The notes: generated by a model not told the origin, from the sequence alone. A DNA stretch of 64,000 nt from DASXHD01 sp036488725 (GCA_036488725.1 DASXHD010000010.1:103410-167409); one strand, 5' to 3'; shown: positions 44,337-53,654, counted from the first letter of the stretch. A program made the numbers and translations.

Positions 44337-44603
44337 TCAGCAGCCGGACGGCGCCGTCGCGTGGCATTTCATCGCGCTCGTGTCGCACCAATATCCGCCG
44401 TAGCAGCCGTTGCTCTGACAGCTCGCGCTGCCCGCGGTGCACGCGTGACAGCCCGCCGCCGTATCCGGGTCGGCCCAGCCGTCGCACGACGACGTGTCGC
44501 TTCCCGGCGTCGACGTGCCGCCGTCGGGGCTCGGCTCGCCGAGACTGCCGACGCCGACGGCGCACCCGCACAGCGTCAGCGTGAAGACGAGGGTTCGAAG
44601 CAT
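44337..44603 (-). CDS. Small Cys-rich lipoprotein sharing a module with its divergent neighbour
   Basis: 88 aa. Signal MLRTLVFTLTLCGC with lipobox, a Gly/Pro/Ser linker, then a 48-residue Cys-rich module: CDGWADPDTAAGCHAC, SCQSNGCYGGYWCDTS, MKCHATAPSGC. The same module, about 60% identical by eye with all cysteines kept, is in the metallophosphoesterase at 44758 read in the other direction. It probably folds through four disulphides. Convergent with the membrane protein gene, one base apart. Confidence 0.7.
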   Translation of the reverse strand: MLRTLVFTLTLCGCAVGVGSLGEPSPDGGTSTPGSDTSSCDGWADPDTAAGCHACTAGSASCQSNGCYGGYWCDTSAMKCHATAPSGC

Positions 44604-44757
44604 CACGCGGAGGCAATGTCGCACCCGCGCGATTTCGATCACGACACGCAGCGCCACTGCGCATTTCCGGTGAGGCGCGACGCCGGCGCGGCACGGAGGC
44701 CCTTTTTCCCCCTCCGATGATCGAATGCGCGCGACGCCAACATCCATAGGCGCCGAC

Positions 44758-46152
44758 ATGAAAGCTCGAATCTTCCTGATGCTCGCGTGTCTCGCGGTGG
44801 CGTGCGCGCGAAACGGCGCGAGCGACGATGACGGAACCGACGCGGGCTCGTCGCTCGACGCGAGCAGCGGAGGCGCGTGCGTCGCCTGCGTGATCGACTC
44901 CGACTGCACCGGCGGCGGCGTCTGCGCGCAGCTCGGCGGTGATTCGTATTGCGCCCAGCCTTGCTCGGGCGCGAGCGACTGCGCGAGCGGCGAGCAATGC
45001 ACGTCGGTCGCGAGCGTCGCCGGAGACCAAGCGCGCGTCTGCGTCGACACCTCGAGCGCGCAATGCGGTCTCAATCCCGGCCAGCAGCAGCCGCCCGACG
45101 ACGCGAGCGCGCCGCCGCCTTCGGGTTGCCCCGGCTTCGCCGATCCGACGACGTCCGCCGCTTGCTCGTCCTGCAAACAAGGGTCGAGCGGCTGCCAGCC
45201 CAACGGCTGCTTTGGCGGCTGGTGGTGCAACACGAGCACCGACAAATGCCAATCGGCGCCGCAAAATTGCACGAGCAGCACGCCCGACGCCGGTCCGCCC
45301 GAAGTCTACGACGGCGGCGTCACCGGCTCGGTCGGCGCGAACGGCGGCACCGAATCGCGTTTGTACTTCGCGATCGTCGGCGACACGCGCCCCGCGAACG
45401 AAGACGACACGAGCAACTACCCGACGGCCATCATCAGCACGATCTTCTCCGACCTCGCGAAGGTGAGCCCGGCGCCGCCGTTCGTCGTCTCGACGGGCGA
45501 TTATCAGTTTTCGAATCCGAACGGCTCGCAGGCGACGGCTCAGCTGAACAAATATCTCTCCGCGCGCGGCTCGTACGCTGGCGTTCAATTCCCAGCGATG
45601 GGAAATCACGAGTGCACCGGCGCGACGGCGAGCAACTGCGGCTCCGGCAACACCGACGGAATCACGAGCAACTACTCGGCATTCATGAGCCTGATGCTCG
45701 GCCCGCTACAAAAGACAAAACCTTATTACGTAATCAACGTAAACGCGCCCGACAGCTCCTGGACTGCAAAGTTCGTTTTCATTGCGGGCAATGCGTGGGA
45801 CTCCACTCAATCGAGCTGGCTCTCTTCGACGCTCGCGCAGAAGACGACGTACACGTTCATCGTCCGGCACGAGCCGGCCTCGGCGAGCACGGCGCCGGGC
45901 GTTTCGCCCTCCGAGACGATCATGGCAAAATACCCGTACACGCTCGCCATCGTCGGCCACAGCCACGAGTATTATCACTCGTCCGGATCGCGCGAGGTCG
46001 TCGTCGGAAACGGCGGCGCGCCGATCTCGACCAATCAAAATTACGGTTACGCCCTCGTCCAGCAACTGACGAACGGCAACATTCAAGTCGACATGTACGA
46101 CTACACGACCAACGCCAAGGACTCGAAATTCGAGTTCAACGTGTCGCCATGA
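44758..46152 (+). CDS. Lipoprotein metallophosphoesterase with two Cys-rich modules
   Basis: 464 aa. Signal MKARIFLMLACLAVAC with lipobox. Module 1 (about 35-105) has ten cysteines (CVACVIDSDC, CSGASDCASGEQC). Module 2 (about 122-175) is CPGFADPTTSAACSSC, CQPNGCFGGWWCNTS, KCQSAPQNC, matching the small lipoprotein at 44337. A Gly hinge leads to the phosphoesterase domain with AIVGDTRP, VSTGDYQF, MGNHECTG, VRHEPAS and IVGHSHEY. It is a paralogue of the enzyme at 5193. Extracytoplasmic phosphate-ester hydrolysis is likely; the modules may bind the cell surface. Heads a three-gene run to 47927. Confidence 0.84.
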   Translation: MKARIFLMLACLAVACARNGASDDDGTDAGSSLDASSGGACVACVIDSDCTGGGVCAQLGGDSYCAQPCSGASDCASGEQCTSVASVAGDQARVCVDTSSAQCGLNPGQQQPPDDASAPPPSGCPGFADPTTSAACSSCKQGSSGCQPNGCFGGWWCNTSTDKCQSAPQNCTSSTPDAGPPEVYDGGVTGSVGANGGTESRLYFAIVGDTRPANEDDTSNYPTAIISTIFSDLAKVSPAPPFVVSTGDYQFSNPNGSQATAQLNKYLSARGSYAGVQFPAMGNHECTGATASNCGSGNTDGITSNYSAFMSLMLGPLQKTKPYYVINVNAPDSSWTAKFVFIAGNAWDSTQSSWLSSTLAQKTTYTFIVRHEPASASTAPGVSPSETIMAKYPYTLAIVGHSHEYYHSSGSREVVVGNGGAPISTNQNYGYALVQQLTNGNIQVDMYDYTTNAKDSKFEFNVSP

Positions 46153-46171
46153 TGTACGCTGGTGGGAGAAG

Positions 46172-47209
46172 ATGAAATCGCGCTTGTCGTTTGCTTTTGG
46201 AATTTTGGTCGCGGTCGGTTGCTCGGCGCACGGAAGCGGCTTCGACGACGGAGGGTCCGGCGACGGCGCCTCGCCCGATGGATTTCTTCCGTCCGGCGAC
46301 GGCGGATTCGGCGACAGCAGCCCGCCCGGCGACGGCGGCCCGCCCGGCGTGACGACGGTTTACGCCAACACCGACACGACGCTCTACACGCTCAACCCGC
46401 AAAACAACGCGGTCACGATGGTCGGCGATTTCGCCGGCGTCGGCGGCTCGAGCAGCGACACCAACGTCACCGATCTCGCCGTCAACTCGGCGGGCGACGT
46501 CTACGTCAACACCGAGAGCGTCGTCTACAAGGCGGCGGTGCCGGCCAGCCCCGGCAAAGTTCAGCTCACCAAGATCGCGTCGATCGCCGTGAAATCGGGG
46601 CAATATTTCTACGCGCTCGCGTTCACGCCCGCGGGTTCGCTCGACCCGAGCGAGATCCTCATCGGCGGCGACGGCAACGGCGAGCTCTTCTCGATCGACA
46701 CCTCGAGCGGCGCGACGCGCGATCTCGGAAACTTCGGCGCCGACCCGAGCCACAGCACGTACGACTTCGCGCTGTCGGGCGATCTCGTTTTCTATTCCGA
46801 CGCGCAGGGCAACCCGACGGGCCTCGCGACCGTGCGCCCGTGCAAACCGAAATCGTCGACCTGCATGACCGGCAACGACTACCTCGTCGCAGTCGACATG
46901 GCCGCGCTCGCGACGGCCTACAAATCGTCGACGCCGGCTGCGTCACTTTTGAAGGGAATTTACGGCGGATCCGCGTCGGCCGACGGACCGGGCACCGGCT
47001 ACGGCGACTTGTTCGGGCTCGGCGCTTGGGAAGGCAACGTCTTCGCGTTCGCGCGCAAGACCACCGCCAACGTGACGCCGCTGCTGCTCACGATCAGCCC
47101 GACGACCGGGCAAGCGACCGTCGTGTCGTCGAATTTCAGCTTCACCGACGGATGGTCGGGCGCGGGCGTCACGACGAGCGCGACGATCACCGTTCCGCCG
47201 CCCAATTGA
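46172..47209 (+). CDS. Lipoprotein with propeller-like repeats
   Basis: 345 aa. Signal MKSRLSFAFGILVAVGC with lipobox and an Asp/Gly/Pro linker. The body has strands such as TTVYANTDTTLYTLNPQN, VTDLAVNSAGDVYVNTESVV, GQYFYALAFTPAGSLDPSEI, GELFSIDTSSGATRDLGNF and LLTISPTTGQATVVSS, which suggest a beta-propeller, but without the CP..GC blade motif of the other family. It lies 19 bases after the phosphoesterase and two bases before the next gene. Confidence 0.65.
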   Translation: MKSRLSFAFGILVAVGCSAHGSGFDDGGSGDGASPDGFLPSGDGGFGDSSPPGDGGPPGVTTVYANTDTTLYTLNPQNNAVTMVGDFAGVGGSSSDTNVTDLAVNSAGDVYVNTESVVYKAAVPASPGKVQLTKIASIAVKSGQYFYALAFTPAGSLDPSEILIGGDGNGELFSIDTSSGATRDLGNFGADPSHSTYDFALSGDLVFYSDAQGNPTGLATVRPCKPKSSTCMTGNDYLVAVDMAALATAYKSSTPAASLLKGIYGGSASADGPGTGYGDLFGLGAWEGNVFAFARKTTANVTPLLLTISPTTGQATVVSSNFSFTDGWSGAGVTTSATITVPPPN

Positions 47210-47210
47210 C

Positions 47211-47927
47211 GTGAAGACGCTCACGAAGATCGGCATCGTCATCGTCGGCGTCACGGTCGCAGGTGGCGTCCTCCTCCGCCGGCATCACGCGATCTCGCAC
47301 GCGGCGACCGCGCGCCCGAGCGGCCGCGCCGTGCACATCCCGAGCACGAGCGAGTCGCTCACGCTCGACGGCGAGCTCACCGAAACGAGCTGGCACACGG
47401 CTCCGGTCACGCGCTTCCTCGGCGGCGACGGAAAAGACGCGCGCCCTTACTCCGAGGTTCGTTTCTTGTGGAGCCGAGACGGCGTTCTCCACGTCGGCCT
47501 TTACGCGTCGGACAAGAACATCGTCTCCGCCGGCGTCGAGCCCGACGGCCCCGTGTGGCGCGGCGACTCGTTTCATCTCGTCTTCGCGAAGAACGGCGTC
47601 GAGCACTCGTTCGACATCGGCCCGACGGCGCACGGCCCGGTGTTGACCGACGGCGAGCGCAAGAGCGGGGGCGCGTGGACGTACGGCTGGCAGAGCGGCG
47701 CGCGCGTCGCGCTCGACATGGACGAAGGCACGGTCGATCGCCCCGCCGAGGCCGACGAGGAGTGGGTCATCGAGCTCAACGTCCCGCTCGCGTCGATCGG
47801 GCTCGAGCCGCAGGCCGGTCAGACGATCGACTTCAGCGCGCGACGATGCGATCTCGACGCGCGCGGTGGGCCGCCGCTCGAATCGCCATGCCCGGCGATC
47901 GAGCTCGCGCTCACGCTCGATCCTTGA
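47211..47927 (+). CDS. Exported CBM9-like carbohydrate-binding domain protein
   Basis: 238 aa from a GTG one base after the previous stop. An uncleaved signal anchor (IGIVIVGVTVAGGVLL) precedes a single domain with LTLDGELTETSWHTAPVTRF, VRFLWSRDGVLHVGLYASDK, GPVWRGDSFHLVFA and EEWVIELNVPLASIGL. This order is that of family 9-like (DOMON-related) sugar-binding domains. Probably binds a polysaccharide at the surface. Its last 17 bases overlap the convergent CHAP gene. Confidence 0.75.
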   Translation: MKTLTKIGIVIVGVTVAGGVLLRRHHAISHAATARPSGRAVHIPSTSESLTLDGELTETSWHTAPVTRFLGGDGKDARPYSEVRFLWSRDGVLHVGLYASDKNIVSAGVEPDGPVWRGDSFHLVFAKNGVEHSFDIGPTAHGPVLTDGERKSGGAWTYGWQSGARVALDMDEGTVDRPAEADEEWVIELNVPLASIGLEPQAGQTIDFSARRCDLDARGGPPLESPCPAIELALTLDP

Positions 47928-49491
47928 CGCGACGACGACGAACGAGCGCGAGCGCGACGAGCGCGAGGATGTCCGCGCCGCCCGAGCTCGTGTGACCGCT
48001 CGACACCGCGCATCCGCCGGCGCCCGCCGGAGGATCGACCGCGCTCGGCCCCGCGTCCGAATCGCCGGGCGCACCCGCGTCCAGCGGCGCGCCTTGCGGC
48101 ACGACGACGAGGTGAACCTTCAAGACGCCATCCTCCGGCCCGCCGCCGAGCGTCGGATCGGCGAACCACGTGACGCCCTCTTGCACGAGCCCGAACGTGA
48201 CTTGGAAATCTCCGACTTGGCTCGCGTCGAGCTTCACGTCGAAGTGACCGACATCGCCCGGCGCGACGTCTTGCGCGACGGTCGAGACGCGCGTCTTCGA
48301 GAGCCACGACGGATCGGCGAACGGCGAGTCTTGATCGCGCGGCGTCGTCGCGAGCTTGGTCGTGCCCGCGGTCCACGACTTCGTGCCGCTGTTGGTGAGC
48401 TCGATGAAGCCGTCGGCGACGTCGCCCTGATGCACGGTCACGGTGTCGGCGAACGACTGCTGCTTCAGATCGCCGCGATACTCCGGCTCGATGACTTTGA
48501 TCTGCACTTCGAGCACGTCGTCCGCCGGCCCGCCCTGCCCCGGGTCGCTGAACCACGCGACGCCCTCTTGGACGACGCCGAAATATTCGTAATAGGTGCC
48601 GGCCTTGTCGGGCGCGTGCAGATCGAATTTGAATTTGTACGTGCCGCCCGGCGCGACCGTGCCGCTCACCGCGGCCGGCCGATTCGGCGCGAGCCACGAC
48701 GAATCGGCGAAGTCGCTCTTGCGATCGCGCGGCTGCGTCGTGCCGAGCTTGGTGCTCGAGTCCCACGTCTTCGTGCCCGCGTTCTTCAGCTCGATGTACG
48801 AAGGAATGGTTTGACCTTCGACCATCGTGAGCGCGCTCGACGCGAGCGGAAACGACTGGCTCACGTACGAAGCGGCGTACGGCACGTCGAGACCGACGGG
48901 CGAGATGAACCCGCTGATCGTCATCCCCATGATGCCGGGCGCGGTGCCGACGGTGCCGGCGTACGCGGGCGCGTTGAGGACGGTGTGCGAGGTGCTCGCG
49001 AAGTGCGCTTCGGTGCCGCTCTGGCCGTTCCAGTCGCCGCTCACAGTCTCGATGGTGCCGTTGCCGTTCACTTGCGTGACGATCGCGACGTGATCGGCGT
49101 AGCCGTTGCCCGCGTAGTTGAAGACGACCGCGTCGCCGAGCTTCGGCGTGTTGTGGAGGGTGCCGTGCTTTTGTCCGTAGACGTAGAAGCTGCCGGCCGC
49201 CGCGGTGAGCTCGCTCGTGCTCCCAGCGCCGGTTTTTTCCCAGACCCAGCGCGCGAAGTCGGCGCACCAATACTCCGGTAAGCCGCCGTTGCCGGTGCAG
49301 CTCGAGTCGAAGCCTTTGCCTCCGAGGCTGTTGGTGCCGCAGGCGCTCGTGCCGACGTTTGCGCTCGCGAGCTTCTGGACGTCGCTACCCGTGAGCGCCT
49401 CGCTCGACGAGCCGGCGATGTCCTCGCCGCTGTCGGCCGCTCCGCACGCGACGACGAAAACCGCGGCGACCAAGGTGAGCCATGAGCGCAT
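47911..49491 (-). CDS. CHAP-domain hydrolase with two NBR1-like Ig domains and MYXO-CTERM-like tail
   Basis: 526 aa. Signal MRSWLTLVAAVFVVAC with lipobox. CHAP (NlpC-like amidase) domain about 60-170, with the catalytic Cys in EYWCADFARWVWEKTG and His in DHVAIVTQV. Two related Ig-like domains follow (about 220-330 and 345-450), each with a W (GTKTWDSSTKLG, GTKSWTAGTTKLA), ending FGVVQEGVAWFSDP and FGLVQEGVTWFADP. This resembles the NBR1 central domain. The end has GGCAVSSG, a hydrophobic helix ADILALVALALV and RRRR: a MYXO-CTERM-type sorting tail. Probably cleaves peptidoglycan peptides. It carries both an N-terminal lipobox and the C-terminal tag. Confidence 0.82.
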   Translation of the reverse strand: MRSWLTLVAAVFVVACGAADSGEDIAGSSSEALTGSDVQKLASANVGTSACGTNSLGGKGFDSSCTGNGGLPEYWCADFARWVWEKTGAGSTSELTAAAGSFYVYGQKHGTLHNTPKLGDAVVFNYAGNGYADHVAIVTQVNGNGTIETVSGDWNGQSGTEAHFASTSHTVLNAPAYAGTVGTAPGIMGMTISGFISPVGLDVPYAASYVSQSFPLASSALTMVEGQTIPSYIELKNAGTKTWDSSTKLGTTQPRDRKSDFADSSWLAPNRPAAVSGTVAPGGTYKFKFDLHAPDKAGTYYEYFGVVQEGVAWFSDPGQGGPADDVLEVQIKVIEPEYRGDLKQQSFADTVTVHQGDVADGFIELTNSGTKSWTAGTTKLATTPRDQDSPFADPSWLSKTRVSTVAQDVAPGDVGHFDVKLDASQVGDFQVTFGLVQEGVTWFADPTLGGGPEDGVLKVHLVVVPQGAPLDAGAPGDSDAGPSAVDPPAGAGGCAVSSGHTSSGGADILALVALALVRRRRVKDRA

Positions 49492-49672
49492 GGCGCGTTC
49501 CCTCCGCAATGGTCGGGCCAACGCAAATCGCAGGGGTTTACCGCGGTTTTGTCGTCGTCCCCGCGGGTGCTCGCGAACGCGCTCGCGAGCCGTCGCGCGC
49601 CGAGACGCGCGTTCGCGCGACGGATCGACGGTTGCCCAGGCGTCGCCGAGGACGTTGCTTTAGGATGCGCGC

Positions 49673-50704
49673 GTGCGCCGCGCCGGGATCGCAACCTGTC
49701 TCGTCATCGCTGCGTGCGGGGCGCGCACCGATCTCGGCGGCAAGAGCAAGCTCGGTGACGCGGGCCTCGCGAGCGACGCGGGCGACGCGGGCGACGCGGA
49801 TTTTGGCGACGCCGGGCCGCCGCCTCCGCCGTGTCGCGTGACCGCGCCGACGATCCTCGCGAGCGGCGGAAAAGAAATTCAATTCGTCGGGCTCGATGAC
49901 GACGACGTCTTCTGGACCGACTTCGCCCTCGGCACGGTCTCGGCCGTCGCGAAAGGCGGCGGCGAGGCGCGCGTGCTCGCCGCCGGACGCGAGAACCCAT
50001 CGGGCGTCGCCGCGAAAGACGGCACCGTCTACTGGACCGAGTTCAACGGCAACATGGTCGCGTCGACGCCCGCGGCCGGCGGCGGCGCCATCACGACGAT
50101 CGCCGCGAAGCAAGACGGCGCTTACGACATCACGCTCTCGGGAAGCACCATTTATTGGACGACTTTTCGCAGCTGCACCGTCTCGCGCATCGACGAAGGA
50201 AAGTCGACGCAGCTCGACAAAGCGAAGCAACCGTTTTCGGACATCGCGAGCGCCGGGTCGCTCGTTTTTTGGATCTCGTTCGAAAAAAAATCGGTCGAGC
50301 GTTACGACGCGACGTCCGGCGCGCGGAGCACGATCGTCAACGGCGGGACGACGCCGCCTTTCGCGATCGCGACCGACGGAGCGAGCCTCTACTTCGGCGA
50401 GACCTCGTCCTCGGCGACGACGATCGGCTCGGTGCCCGCGGGCGGCGGCGCGGCGACGACGCTCTTTTCGTCCGACTGCTCCGAGGACAGCGGCCTCGTC
50501 GGCACGTGCCTCGCGGGCCTCGCGACCGACGGCGCGACGCTCTACTTCACCGGCGAAGGCCAGGTGCGCAAGATGCCGGTCGGGGGAGGCGCGTCGGTCG
50601 TCGTCGCCGACGGTCAGGCGCGGCCGTACTCGGTCGCGGTCGACGAGTCGTGCGTCTACTGGAGCAACCTCGGCGACGGCACCGTTTGGGCCGCGCCGAA
50701 ATGA
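49673..50704 (+). CDS. Beta-propeller lipoprotein
   Basis: 343 aa from a GTG. Signal VRRAGIATCLVIAAC with lipobox and an Asp/Gly/Ala linker. Blades follow the YWT pattern: DDVFWTDFALGTVSAVAKGG, GTVYWTEFNGNMVASTPAAG, STIYWTTFRSCTVSRIDEG, ASLYFGETSSSATTIGSVPAG and SCVYWSNLGDGTVWAAPK. Closest in the window to the 10986 protein but with fewer cysteine pairs. The last 49 bases overlap the Hsp70 gene on the other strand. Confidence 0.74.
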   Translation: MRRAGIATCLVIAACGARTDLGGKSKLGDAGLASDAGDAGDADFGDAGPPPPPCRVTAPTILASGGKEIQFVGLDDDDVFWTDFALGTVSAVAKGGGEARVLAAGRENPSGVAAKDGTVYWTEFNGNMVASTPAAGGGAITTIAAKQDGAYDITLSGSTIYWTTFRSCTVSRIDEGKSTQLDKAKQPFSDIASAGSLVFWISFEKKSVERYDATSGARSTIVNGGTTPPFAIATDGASLYFGETSSSATTIGSVPAGGGAATTLFSSDCSEDSGLVGTCLAGLATDGATLYFTGEGQVRKMPVGGGASVVVADGQARPYSVAVDESCVYWSNLGDGTVWAAPK

Positions 50705-52206
50705 TAGGCCTGCTCGTAACCGGCATCGAGGTTACGAATGACGACTTGCACGATGCCGCGCGCGTCGAGCGAGTAGCTCTCTTCGATGCGGGGACCTGCC
50801 GCGCGACGCTCGATCGGGATCGCCGACGCGTTGACGACCGGTGCCTCGAATGGAAAACGGACGTCGCCGAAGACGGTCATGTCGCCGCGCGGTAAGCCCT
50901 TCGCGTCGAGGGCGGCGCACTCGAAGAAGCGGTAGTGACCGACGTTGTGCGCGGCGCGGTACTCGCGCGTTCGCGTGAGCGGCGCGGCGTCGCGCGCGGG
51001 AAGCTCGGTCTCGGGATCGAAGATGGCGTCGAAGACGATCTCGCGTCCGCCGTCGCCTTCGCGAAAGACGCCGAAGGTGCGCGCGTAGCGATCGACGAGC
51101 GCGTACTCGGCCGTGCGATCTTGGGCGATGGCGAGACCGATCGCGACCGCCGCCGAAGGATGCGGCGAGCGATGCACGCGGCGCCCGAAGCGATCGCGCA
51201 GCGTGCGCGCGACGATGGGAAGCTCGCTCGCGCCGCCCACGACGTAGATGCCAGCGACGTCGTCGAAATCGCGCGCTTCGCCTTCGAAGCGCGTCATCAC
51301 CGGCGTCATCGCGTCGATCGTTCGCGCGACGAGCGGCGCGCACGCCTCGTAAAAATCGGCCGTTTGAACGACGATCTCCGGACGCGGCGCGAGCGGGCCG
51401 AGCGCTGCGTCGAGATCGATCACGATTTTTCGCGAGCTCGGATGGAGCCGCTCCTTGGCCTCGCGGCACTGGAGCAGGAGCGCGCGCGCGGCGCTCGATG
51501 GGAGCGCTTCGAAATCGAGATCGAGCGGCAAGAGCGCCGTTCGCGCGAGCACCTCGTCGAAGTCGTCGCCGCCGAGCTTCGCGATGCCGCCGGTCGCGAG
51601 CACCTCGTGGCGCGCGCCGGACATGCGAACCGCCGACGCGTCGAACGTGCCGCCGCCGAGATCGTAAACCACGACGAGATCGCGACGTGCGGAGAGCGTG
51701 CTCCGGTGACGATGCGTGTACTCGAAGCCGGCGGCCGACGGCTCGTTGAGCATCGCGCCGACCTCGAACCCGGCGCGCCGAAACGCGTCGACGGTCGTCA
51801 GCCGCTGCGCGCCGAGCGCGTTCGCGGGCACCGCGATCGCCGTCGCGAGGCTCGTCTTTTTTTTCCGAAGGCGCACGAGGATCGCTTCGCGCACGTAGCC
51901 GAGAAAGCCCGACAGGATTTCGCCGAGCGGAAACGTGGCGTCGCCGATGCGCACCTCGCGCCCGGGACCTGCGTGCGGATCCGAGAGCAGCCGCTTGAAC
52001 GAGTGCAGCGTCGTGAACGACGCGTCGCCCGCGACCGCCGCGGCGTCGAAGCCGAAGCGTAGCTCGTCGCCACGCGCGGCGACCATCGACGGGATCCAGC
52101 CGATGGCGTCGCCGTGATGATCGACGAAGTCGACGACCGGATAATTGCCGCGATCGGCGAACGCGACGACGGTGCGCGTCGTTCCGAAATCGATTCCGAG
52201 CTGCAC
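50656..52206 (-). CDS. Hsp70-family protein lacking the helical lid
   Basis: 516 aa from the GTG at 52206. The actin-like ATPase has LGIDFGTTRTVVAFAD (phosphate 1), VVVYDLGGGTFDASAVR (phosphate 2), VVGGASELPIVARTLRDRFG (adenosine motif) and AIAVPANALGAQRL. About 130 residues follow, forming a beta-type substrate-binding domain (REIVFDAIFDPETELPA, MTVFGDVRFPFEAPV), without the long alpha-helical lid of DnaK. It is probably a specialised chaperone rather than DnaK. It is last in a four-gene operon with two cytochrome-like lipoproteins and DoxX. Confidence 0.86.
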   Translation of the reverse strand: MQLGIDFGTTRTVVAFADRGNYPVVDFVDHHGDAIGWIPSMVAARGDELRFGFDAAAVAGDASFTTLHSFKRLLSDPHAGPGREVRIGDATFPLGEILSGFLGYVREAILVRLRKKKTSLATAIAVPANALGAQRLTTVDAFRRAGFEVGAMLNEPSAAGFEYTHRHRSTLSARRDLVVVYDLGGGTFDASAVRMSGARHEVLATGGIAKLGGDDFDEVLARTALLPLDLDFEALPSSAARALLLQCREAKERLHPSSRKIVIDLDAALGPLAPRPEIVVQTADFYEACAPLVARTIDAMTPVMTRFEGEARDFDDVAGIYVVGGASELPIVARTLRDRFGRRVHRSPHPSAAVAIGLAIAQDRTAEYALVDRYARTFGVFREGDGGREIVFDAIFDPETELPARDAAPLTRTREYRAAHNVGHYRFFECAALDAKGLPRGDMTVFGDVRFPFEAPVVNASAIPIERRAAGPRIEESYSLDARGIVQVVIRNLDAGYEQAYHFGAAQTVPSPRLLQ

Positions 52207-52238
52207 GCAGCGGGGATAACCGCAGTCTTCGCGTGGCG

Positions 52239-53645
52239 TCAATCGTTCGGCGCGCCCTTGCCGATCCAGGCGCTCACGAGGTCGAGCGCGGGCGCGTCCA
52301 AAGCGGGCGCCTGTTCGGGCATCCGCGTGCCGGTGAAACACGAGCCGTAGCCTCGGAGCTTTTGGAGCAAGTAGCTCGTCTTCGGCGCCCCGGGCGCGAC
52401 GAGCGACATCGCGCTGCACTCGTCCGACACGCCGCCGACGAGCGCGGCGTACGCGGCGGCGGGCGTCGCGAGATCGAGATTTTCCGCCGGATTCGGCTGA
52501 ACGTGGCACCCGGCGGAAGCGCAGGTCGCCCCGAAAATCGGCGCGACGTCACCCGCGAAGCTCACGTGCGCGGTCGTCGCGCTCACCTCGGCGACGTTGG
52601 CGTCGACGTTTCCAGCGGCGTCGATCGCGCGAACGACGAACCAGTACTTCGTGTCGCCGCCGAGACCCGAAACGGTCGCGCCGGTCGCGCCCGCGAGCGT
52701 CACGAGATCCGGCGTCGCAAAGCTCTCGCCGCCGCTCGTCGTCGATGCGTAGACGAGATAACCGATCGCCGGCGGAGCCGAAACGTCGTCGGTCGCCGCG
52801 GCCCATGCGAGCGCGATCGAACCGGCCGATTGCGTCGTCGCGCTCGTCGCGCCGCCGAACGTGGGCGGCGTCGCGTCGGCGATCGCCGGCGTCGTCGCGC
52901 TCACCTCGATCGTGTTCGCATCGACATTTCCGGCGAGATCCTCGGCGCGCACGACGAACCAGCGCGTCGACGAATTCGAAAGCTTTCCGATCGCGACCCC
53001 GGTCGCACCGGGCGGCGTGACGAGCGCGGGCGCGCCGAAGTCCTCCGCTCCGGCGCTCGAGCCTTCGTAGACGAGATAAACGAGATCGCTCGGCGCGTCG
53101 GTGTCGTCGGTCGCCGCGGTCCACGCGAGCGTGATCGAGCTCGGGCCCGCCGTCGCGCTGGTCGCGCCCGCGAACTTCGGCGGCGTGGCGTCGATGCCCG
53201 TGGGCGGCGGGCCGGCGTCGGGATCGATCGGGAGCGACGCGACCCACGCGCGCACGAGCGCGATTTCGTCCGCATCGAGCGCGCCGCCGAGCGGCATGCG
53301 CTGACCGGTGATGGCGCACTCGGGATCGATTTTGCAAAGCAAGTAACTCTGCGTGTCGGTCGCGAGACCTGGCGCGACGCGCAGCTCGCCGAGCACCTCG
53401 GCCGCCGGAACGCCGACGAGGCTCGGCATGTAACCTCCGACCGTGAGATCGAGGCCGAGCGGCGCGTCGGGCCCGGCGTGACAGCCGATGAGCCCGCACT
53501 TGGCCGAGAAGAGCGACGCGACGCCGCCGTCCGAAGCGTCGTCGCCTGCGTCGCCCGCGTCGGGCACGCTCGGCGTTCCGCCGGTGAAGCACGCGGCGAA
53601 GACGATCCCCGCCGCGCACGAGCACGTCAGAACGAAACGCTGCAC
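52239..53645 (-). CDS. Lipoprotein with two CX4CH cytochrome c-like domains flanking two FN3-like domains
   Basis: 468 aa. Signal and lipobox MQRFVLTCSCAAGIVFAAC, then a short Asp/Gly linker. The first haem-like domain has C50-x4-C55-H56 (KCGLIGCHAG) and a possible axial methionine in GQRMPLGG. Two fibronectin type III-like domains follow (about 155-250 and 260-355, each with SATAGPSSITLAW/TQSAGSIALAW and a WFVVRA strand). The second haem-like domain has C375-x4-C380-H381 (TCASAGCHVQ) and GTRMPEQ. CX4CH is a rare but known haem c attachment motif. If real, it would be a surface electron carrier. Nine bases downstream of doxX. Confidence 0.75.
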   Translation of the reverse strand: MQRFVLTCSCAAGIVFAACFTGGTPSVPDAGDAGDDASDGGVASLFSAKCGLIGCHAGPDAPLGLDLTVGGYMPSLVGVPAAEVLGELRVAPGLATDTQSYLLCKIDPECAITGQRMPLGGALDADEIALVRAWVASLPIDPDAGPPPTGIDATPPKFAGATSATAGPSSITLAWTAATDDTDAPSDLVYLVYEGSSAGAEDFGAPALVTPPGATGVAIGKLSNSSTRWFVVRAEDLAGNVDANTIEVSATTPAIADATPPTFGGATSATTQSAGSIALAWAAATDDVSAPPAIGYLVYASTTSGGESFATPDLVTLAGATGATVSGLGGDTKYWFVVRAIDAAGNVDANVAEVSATTAHVSFAGDVAPIFGATCASAGCHVQPNPAENLDLATPAAAYAALVGGVSDECSAMSLVAPGAPKTSYLLQKLRGYGSCFTGTRMPEQAPALDAPALDLVSAWIGKGAPND

Positions 53646-53654
53646 AGCTTCATG

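Noticed and set aside
44337..45281. Longer minus-strand reading of the Cys-rich lipoprotein, up to 314 codons
   Set aside because: The upstream part is antisense to the metallophosphoesterase and has no coding character; the real start is the signal-peptide ATG at 44603.
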